Assembly: GCA_910577955.1 (NCBI GenBank)
Contig: CAJTNC010000029.1
Span: 1 to 37,826, forward strand
Source: an uncultured Lachnospiraceae bacterium
GTDB lineage: Bacteria; Bacillota; Clostridia; Lachnospirales; Lachnospiraceae
Direction of reading: 5' to 3'
DNA: 37,826 nucleotides
The position numbers were made by a program, and so were the translations under genes. A model generated the notes under the pieces. It was given only the letters and a program-made list of their open reading frames with translations, searched no databases and had not been told where the DNA came from. Of the stretch, positions 33,626 through 37,826 are shown one piece after another (the first letter of the stretch is position 1; every line of letters begins with the position of its first letter).

Positions 33626-35384
33626 CCAGATACTCCTCTTCTTCCGGAAGCATATCCTCAAGCTCCGGTAATGTCTGCGCCGCTTCCTCTTCCTGCTCTT
33701 GGATCTCCGACTGGCTCTGATAGGTCCCACCGTTTACTAACGCCTCCAACTGCAGACTGTACTCGTAATCGGTTTTAATCGCATTGATCTCTATTGCGCC
33801 AGCCTCCGACACCCCGTACTGCTCCTGAAGGATTTCCAATAGTCTCTGATACTCTGCTGTCAGTTCCGGTGTGACCAACTCACCACCACCGGCAGAAAGC
33901 ACTCCCTGATACTTCTCAACACCTTTCAACAAATCCTCCAGCGCTTTGACCGGCTTATTCATCTTCAGATGGTTTTTGTAATTCTCCTGTGCATGTTCCA
34001 GATGAAGCACAGCAGAAGACTGGCCAAAAATCAACTGGTCTTCCCCTGAGAGTTCTCTTCCGTTCAACAATTTATAAGCAGTTTCAAAATCCTTATCATA
34101 AAAAGCATTCCTCGCCTGTGTCATCTGGATAGCAGCCATACCAACGCTGTTGATCAACAAAATACCGACGCCGATGGAAGCACAGAGTAACGTCCAGACG
34201 ATGACTCTCTTTTTGGGCAGTTTCTTTGCCGCCCTTCTCTCCTTCTCCGCCTTCTCCGCTTTCGCAGCCTTTAACTTTGCTTTCTCCGCCTGCTTCTCCT
34301 TCTTTAGCTTTTCTTTCGCTGCTTTGGCCGGATCTTTCTCTTTGTCTTTCTTAGGCGGGGCTTGCTTTTTTTCCTTTTTCTTCTTTCCTTTTGCATCTCC
34401 GTCCGCTGCGGACTTTTCTTTTCCCTTCTTTTTCTCGTTTACCGGCTCTTCCTCCAGTTCTTCCTCATCTGAACCAAAAAAAACAGCCGCAAATTTTTTT
34501 CCGAAACTTTCTTTGTTTTCTCCGCTCTCTTTTTTCTTCTTTTCCTTTACCTTCTTTTCCCTTTTCTTTTTCGGGCTCTTCTTTTTCTTGCCGTTGTCGG
34601 ATACCTCCCTGATTTCTTCCTCCGCATCGGGAACATCGTTCGAAAAGTCCTGTTCCGGCGCTTCGCCTCCGGAAGACATGCCTTTACCCATTCCCTCTTC
34701 GTCCATCAGGACATGATCGTCAGACATCTGAAGCATTTCCTCAATATCGGATAATGCATCCTGTTCTTTCGGCTCCTCAGGCATTTCTCCTCTCGGCGCC
34801 TTTCCGGTAAAAGTCTTATCCAAAGAAGCTTCCTTTTCCAGAACTTTATCGATCTCCTCCTCTGACATAGCTAGAAATTCCAAAGGATCCACCGACATTT
34901 CCTTTGCAGAGGGATCCTCTGCCTTCTCCAAATCCTGCTCCGGTATTTCGGGTATCTCCTCGGAAAAATCATCTAACGGCAAATCTTCTATCTCCGATAG
35001 CTCTCCGGACAAATCATCAAGCGGCAGATCCTGCAGGTCTTCAGATAAATCAACAAGCGGCAGATCCTGTAATTCCTCAGTCACATCTTCTAGCGGCAAC
35101 TCCCGTATTTCCGGCAGATCCGGTAATTCCCCCGTCACATCTTCCATCGGTAATTCCGATATTTCCGGCAGATCCGGTAATTCCTCGGTTACATCTTCCA
35201 TCGGTAATTCCGATATTTCCGACAGATCCGGTAATTCCCCCGTTACATCTTCTAACGACAACTCCGATATTTCCGGCAGATCCTCTTCTTCGGATACATT
35301 CGGCGTATTCTGCGCTGTCCTCTTATTTTCTTCCTCCAGAACAGCTTTTAACATCTCTTCCAAGCGTTCTTCATCAGAACCCAT
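33609..35384 (-). CDS. Repeat-rich single-pass membrane protein of unknown function
   Basis: A 591-residue protein in three parts. Residues 1-260 are highly acidic and include four near-identical 18-residue repeats (38-109, consensus EISELPMEDVTEELPDLP) followed by degenerate ones (to about 145). Residues 265-392 are strongly Lys/Glu-rich and probably helical. A single membrane segment follows (about 393-418, VIVWTLLCASIGVGILLINS), and a C-terminal domain of about 170 residues after it has TPR-like helices (ARNAFYDKDFETAYKLLNGR). The positive charge before the segment favours an inside N terminus and outside C terminus. I do not recognise a family. GGAGG precedes ATG 35382-35384. It overlaps hisH, an unexpected operon partner. 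Confidence 0.75.
   Translation of the reverse strand: MGSDEERLEEMLKAVLEEENKRTAQNTPNVSEEEDLPEISELSLEDVTGELPDLSEISELPMEDVTEELPDLPEISELPMEDVTGELPDLPEIRELPLEDVTEELQDLPLVDLSEDLQDLPLDDLSGELSEIEDLPLDDFSEEIPEIPEQDLEKAEDPSAKEMSVDPLEFLAMSEEEIDKVLEKEASLDKTFTGKAPRGEMPEEPKEQDALSDIEEMLQMSDDHVLMDEEGMGKGMSSGGEAPEQDFSNDVPDAEEEIREVSDNGKKKKSPKKKREKKVKEKKKKESGENKESFGKKFAAVFFGSDEEELEEEPVNEKKKGKEKSAADGDAKGKKKKEKKQAPPKKDKEKDPAKAAKEKLKKEKQAEKAKLKAAKAEKAEKERRAAKKLPKKRVIVWTLLCASIGVGILLINSVGMAAIQMTQARNAFYDKDFETAYKLLNGRELSGEDQLIFGQSSAVLHLEHAQENYKNHLKMNKPVKALEDLLKGVEKYQGVLSAGGGELVTPELTAEYQRLLEILQEQYGVSEAGAIEINAIKTDYEYSLQLEALVNGGTYQSQSEIQEQEEEAAQTLPELEDMLPEEEEYLDGSGD
35058..35273 (-). repeat. Four 54-bp in-frame tandem repeats
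   Basis: Four consecutive 54-bp units encode residues 38-109 of the repeat-rich membrane protein. The units differ by a few bases each, and degenerate copies continue to about 34950. The unit length is a multiple of three, so copy-number change would keep the frame. Confidence 0.85.
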
Positions 35385-35462
35385 TCTTCATTCCTCCAAT
35401 ATCGATAAATATTTTGATATACACTTTTTCAAAAATATTGTATCCCCACCCCAAAAACGGTT

Positions 35463-36233
35463 CTACTGCTCATTTAAAAATATTATAGGATTCTCCTTGG
35501 CGGATTTCCCCCTCATCTTTATCTCTTCCGACAATTGCCATAAACTGCTGTGTACTCTCCAAAAAACAGACTTTTGATTATAAAAGCAAACTTTTTCAAA
35601 GGGCCATCTGATAATAGAGGGATATTCCATCCCTACACCCAGTTCGACAATGCAAAGCTTTCTGTTCACTGTTCCCTGCAGCCACTTTGTATAAATCTGC
35701 CAGTTTTTCAGATATCCCTCTTCGTTATAGGCAGTCTGGCCGTATTGATTCATAACAAGAGACGCGCCGCAATCCGGACATTTCGGCTCGTTCAACTCAG
35801 CCAGAGAAACTTTCCCAAAAATCCAGCCGCGGACCTTCATCCAGAAATCATCTTCTATCGGAAAGAGTTTTCCGGCACAATTATTTTCACACTGCAAGAC
35901 ATGATACGTTCCACAGGGTATAACGGTCCTATCCTCTCTAAAAGCAGTCTCTTTTATCAAATCATCTGAACTCAAAGATACTATAAAATAATTTTTCTCT
36001 TCCAGTAATCTCTTTAAACTCTCGTATGCGTTTACGATCTGCGGATGATATTCTTTTTTCAAGAAATACCGGATCAAAAATGGACGCAGCCATTCTTTTC
36101 CCTGTTCTGCCTCCAACTCTGAAAGCTTTTCAGCAAATTCCGGAATCTTTTCTAATGTCTGAAGCTTTACCTGCATCTCACTGCCGATACCAACCAACAC
36201 AAGTTCCGCATCTTTTATATCCTGTGCCAGCAT
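35463..36233 (-). CDS. Degenerate sirtuin-like protein
   Basis: A 256-residue protein with a Sir2-type layout: an N-terminal nucleotide-fold strand (AELVLVGIGSEM, 9-20), a strand with SLSSDDLIK where sirtuins have TTNFD (87-94), a Cys4 zinc site (C115, C119, C152, C155), and a late VELGVGMEYPSIIRWPFEK segment (196-214). The catalytic His of the HG(S/T) motif appears as Cys in IPCGTY (105-110), and the GAG(A/S)S-type loop is GIGSEM. Deacylase activity is doubtful; an NAD- or ligand-binding role is possible. The start is ATG 36231-36233, with AGGAGAG upstream; the longer frame starts at a TTG without support. Confidence 0.7.
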   Translation of the reverse strand: MLAQDIKDAELVLVGIGSEMQVKLQTLEKIPEFAEKLSELEAEQGKEWLRPFLIRYFLKKEYHPQIVNAYESLKRLLEEKNYFIVSLSSDDLIKETAFREDRTVIPCGTYHVLQCENNCAGKLFPIEDDFWMKVRGWIFGKVSLAELNEPKCPDCGASLVMNQYGQTAYNEEGYLKNWQIYTKWLQGTVNRKLCIVELGVGMEYPSIIRWPFEKVCFYNQKSVFWRVHSSLWQLSEEIKMRGKSAKENPIIFLNEQ

Positions 36234-36280
36234 AATCTCTCCTCTGTCGACTCCCAACTTCTTTTAGGCACGTTCCCTCG

Positions 36281-36310
36281 CCCCGTACATGGCCAAAGCA
36301 TTTCACGGGG
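36281..36310 (-). other. Hairpin in the leader of the sirtuin-like gene
   Basis: CCCCGT (36281-36286) pairs with ACGGGG (36305-36310) around an 18-base loop that itself contains GGCCAAAGC. It lies between cheV and the sirtuin-like gene, about 50 bases ahead of the latter. A structured leader is possible, but it fits no riboswitch class I know. Confidence 0.3.
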
Positions 36311-36340
36311 TGTCCCTATCTTCGCAAGTGGCTTTATGCT

Positions 36341-36375
36341 AAAAAGAAGAGCATACCAGAAACCGGTACGCTCTC
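36341..36375 (-). terminator. Terminator of cheV
   Basis: AGAGCATACC(AG) and CCGGTACGCTCT form a stem of about 10 bp with one G-U type mismatch, and on the minus strand TTCTTTTT follows. It lies 17 bases past the cheV stop. Confidence 0.8.
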
Positions 36376-36391
36376 TGCATTTTTCTATCAC

Positions 36392-37285
36392 TTATCTGGT
36401 CAAATCGTCAACAACTCTTACCAGATTACCAATTTCCGGTTTCGACAACTGAGCATTCGCCCCAAGTGCCACGCCTTTTCTCTTCATTTCCTCATTCACC
36501 AAAGAGGAGAAAATAACGATTGGAATATCCGCTGTTTCGGGGTCTTCTTTTACAAGTTTTGTCAGACGGTGACCATCCATCAACGGCATCTCGATATCCG
36601 TAATGAGGCACTGCACATGCTCTTTCAATGTGCCTTCCGCCTTACATGCTTGAATCACATCATATGCTTCCTGTCCGTTCTTCGTATGGATCAGATTATG
36701 ATATCCCGCTTTTTTCAGGGAGTCCACAATCAATTTATTAAGCAGCACCGAGTCTTCGGCAATCAAAATCGGTACATCGCTTCTCTGTCTTTCTCCCAGC
36801 TCATCAATATCAGTAATTTTCAAACCTGTTTCCGGGTTAATATCGGAAACGATCTTCTCAAAGTCCAATATGATAATAAGCTTATCATCATATTTGATAA
36901 TACCGGTTGAAATGCCCTCCTCGGTCGTGCTGACCGTAGCATCCGGTTTAATAATGTCTCTCCAAGATACTCTATGTATACCTACCACATTGTCTACATG
37001 GAAAGCAATGTCTAATTTATTGAAATTTGTTATAATAAATAATCCCGATGGACTGTATTCGCCCCGCTGAAGACAATTCTTTAAATCAATCGCTGTAATC
37101 ATCGTTTCACGCGGCATAAAGATTCCTTCTATGCTTGGATGAGCATTCGGCACCGGCGTTACCGCCTGATAAGGAATAATCTCTTTTACCTTTGCTACAT
37201 TGATCCCGTATGAATTCCCGGCCAAAATAAATTCCAAAACCTCCAGCTCATTCGTTCCGTTCTCTAATAAAATCTTTGTATCCAT
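36392..37285 (-). CDS. cheV: Chemotaxis protein CheV
   Basis: A 297-residue fusion of a CheW-like coupling domain (about 14-155; EVLEFILAGNSYGINVAKVKEI, PNAHPSIEGIFMPRE) and a receiver domain (about 171-295). In the receiver, the acidic pair is E177-D178, the phospho-acceptor is D230 in LITDIEMPLMDGH, and the conserved Lys lies in QLSKPEIG. CheV couples chemoreceptors to CheA and aids adaptation through phosphorylation. No other chemotaxis gene is nearby. GAGGTGGAG precedes the ATG at 37283-37285, and an extended -10 promoter lies upstream. Confidence 0.94.
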   Translation of the reverse strand: MDTKILLENGTNELEVLEFILAGNSYGINVAKVKEIIPYQAVTPVPNAHPSIEGIFMPRETMITAIDLKNCLQRGEYSPSGLFIITNFNKLDIAFHVDNVVGIHRVSWRDIIKPDATVSTTEEGISTGIIKYDDKLIIILDFEKIVSDINPETGLKITDIDELGERQRSDVPILIAEDSVLLNKLIVDSLKKAGYHNLIHTKNGQEAYDVIQACKAEGTLKEHVQCLITDIEMPLMDGHRLTKLVKEDPETADIPIVIFSSLVNEEMKRKGVALGANAQLSKPEIGNLVRVVDDLTR

Positions 37286-37331
37286 ACTCCACCTCGCAAT
37301 AATATAGATTTATCCTATATAACCTATAGCA

Positions 37332-37360
37332 ATTATACCACAGCATTTCTGAATTGCCTA
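37332..37360 (-). promoter_or_regulatory. cheV promoter
   Basis: On the minus strand, TAGGCA (plus 37355-37360), a 17-base spacer and TATAAT (plus 37332-37337) preceded by TGG form an extended -10 promoter about 47 bases ahead of the start codon. Confidence 0.7.
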
Positions 37361-37371
37361 CCATAAAAAAT

Positions 37372-37400
37372 AAAAAAGAAGCAAAATGCTTCTTTTTTTT
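37372..37400. terminator. Bidirectional terminator after the rRNA operon
   Basis: AAAAAAGAAGC and GCTTCTTTTTT form an 11-bp stem around AAAAT, with T-runs on both strands. It separates the rRNA transcript from cheV. Confidence 0.75.
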
Positions 37401-37465
37401 ATCTTTTGTACCTTATATTTTATCCTTCGTATATGGGAACACCTTTTTTGCTTATTCCCTTCTTC

Positions 37466-37489
37466 TTTTGAGGATCCATACCCTCAAAA
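37466..37489 (-). other. Hairpin in the 23S downstream spacer
   Basis: TTTTGAGG (37466-37473) pairs with CCTCAAAA (37482-37489). It sits 39 bases after the 23S 3' end, where a 5S gene would often follow. No U-run is attached, so it may be a processing stem. Confidence 0.4.
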
Positions 37490-37527
37490 CCGAACACTGA
37501 ATCTTCTCCATCCCCTCAAACCTCTCT

Positions 37528-37826
37528 GGTCAAGCTTTCGGCCTATTAGTACGGGCCAGCACATACATCACTGTACTTACACCTCCCGCCTATCTACCTC
37601 CTCGTCTCGAAGGGGCCTCTCTCTTTTCAGATCGGATATCTCATCTTACGGGGGGCTTCACGCTTAGATGCCTTCAGCGTTTATCCCTGCCGGGCTTGGC
37701 TGCCCTGCTATGGGGTTGGTCCCCAACAGGTCCACCAGCGGCCCGTCCGTCCCGGTCCTCTCGTACTAAGGACGGCTCCGCTCAAATATCCTGCGCCCGC
37801 GCCGGATAGGGACCGAACTGTCTCAC
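37528..37826 (-). rRNA. 23S ribosomal RNA, 3' end (partial)
   Basis: Runs off the right edge. The minus strand ends with the conserved TACTAATAGGCCG...GCTTGACC 3' terminus. It contains the sarcin-ricin loop (plus-strand complement GGTCCTCTCGTACT at about 37754-37767) and the conserved domain V/VI segment complementary to GATAGGGACCGAACTGTC at the edge. About 300 bases are in the window. The gene order implies transcription from right to left toward cheV. Confidence 0.97.

Noticed and set aside
33626..33730. N-terminal extension of hisH
   Set aside because: The extra 35 residues are Arg/Lys-rich, match no HisH protein and lie inside the upstream gene; ATG 33623-33625 is the family start.
34150..34716. 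A 188-residue Phe/Ser-rich plus-strand open frame
   Set aside because: It is the antisense of the Lys/Glu-rich part of the membrane protein gene; the odd composition comes from that.
36258..36391. c-di-GMP (GEMM) riboswitch upstream of the sirtuin-like gene or after cheV
   Set aside because: The conserved GEMM core and tetraloop arrangement are not there; only one simple stem and the cheV terminator can be supported.

Overview
The window looks like chromosome of a Clostridia-class Firmicute, most likely a member of the Lachnospiraceae. The clues are Firmicute-style sigma-A promoters and AGGAGG ribosome binding sites, a CIRCE-controlled groES-groEL operon, a CheV protein, a SpoVB-like flippase, a BlaI/M56 pair, and relaxase and IS110 remnants of the kind found in Lachnospiraceae conjugative elements. 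The genus cannot be fixed from the sequence alone.

The window has two halves of different composition. From the left end to about 18.42 kb the DNA is visibly A+T-rich and nearly everything is on the minus strand. It starts with small housekeeping or accessory genes: a TfoX C-terminal-domain protein, a pyridoxamine-phosphate-oxidase-like protein and an Imm26/Imm51-like immunity protein. A decayed IS110 transposase follows. Then comes a dense defence island at about 3.0-16.6 kb. Read in the direction of transcription (right to left) it contains: a small excisionase-like HTH protein, a D12-class adenine methyltransferase, a McrB-like AAA+ GTPase and a LlaJI-family nuclease (an R-M module behind a strong promoter); a SIR2 protein and a catalytically dead short Argonaute (SPARSA-like, with an unusual gene boundary inside APAZ); an AlbA_2/Schlafen-type ATP-binding regulator overlapping a candidate HEPN RNase; an array of 11-bp repeats; and a 990-residue TOTE-type primase-helicase-phospholipase-D protein. 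The island ends in a broken relaxase fused back to back to the C-terminal stub of a tyrosine recombinase, directly beside the 3' end of guaA, a known type of integration site.

From about 18.4 kb rightward the DNA is more G+C-rich and holds ordinary chromosomal genes: guaA (with a degenerate glutaminase domain), two MATE transporters around a DUF2971 gene, tcdA, groES-groEL, a SpoVB-like flippase, a class I DAHP synthase gene, a blaI-like repressor with an M56/DUF4825 sensor protease and paired operators, and an apparent operon of a repeat-rich membrane protein, hisH, hisF and ung. A degenerate sirtuin-like gene, cheV, and the 3' end of a 23S rRNA gene running off the right edge complete the window.

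The defence genes probably cooperate in layers: R-M against unmodified DNA, NAD-depleting SIR2-Argonaute against invading plasmids or phage, and the TOTE and HEPN modules as further nucleic-acid-targeting or abortive-infection systems. The features most worth following up are the repeat array in front of the TOTE gene, the split-APAZ SIR2/Argonaute pair, and the AlbA_2-HEPN gene pair.
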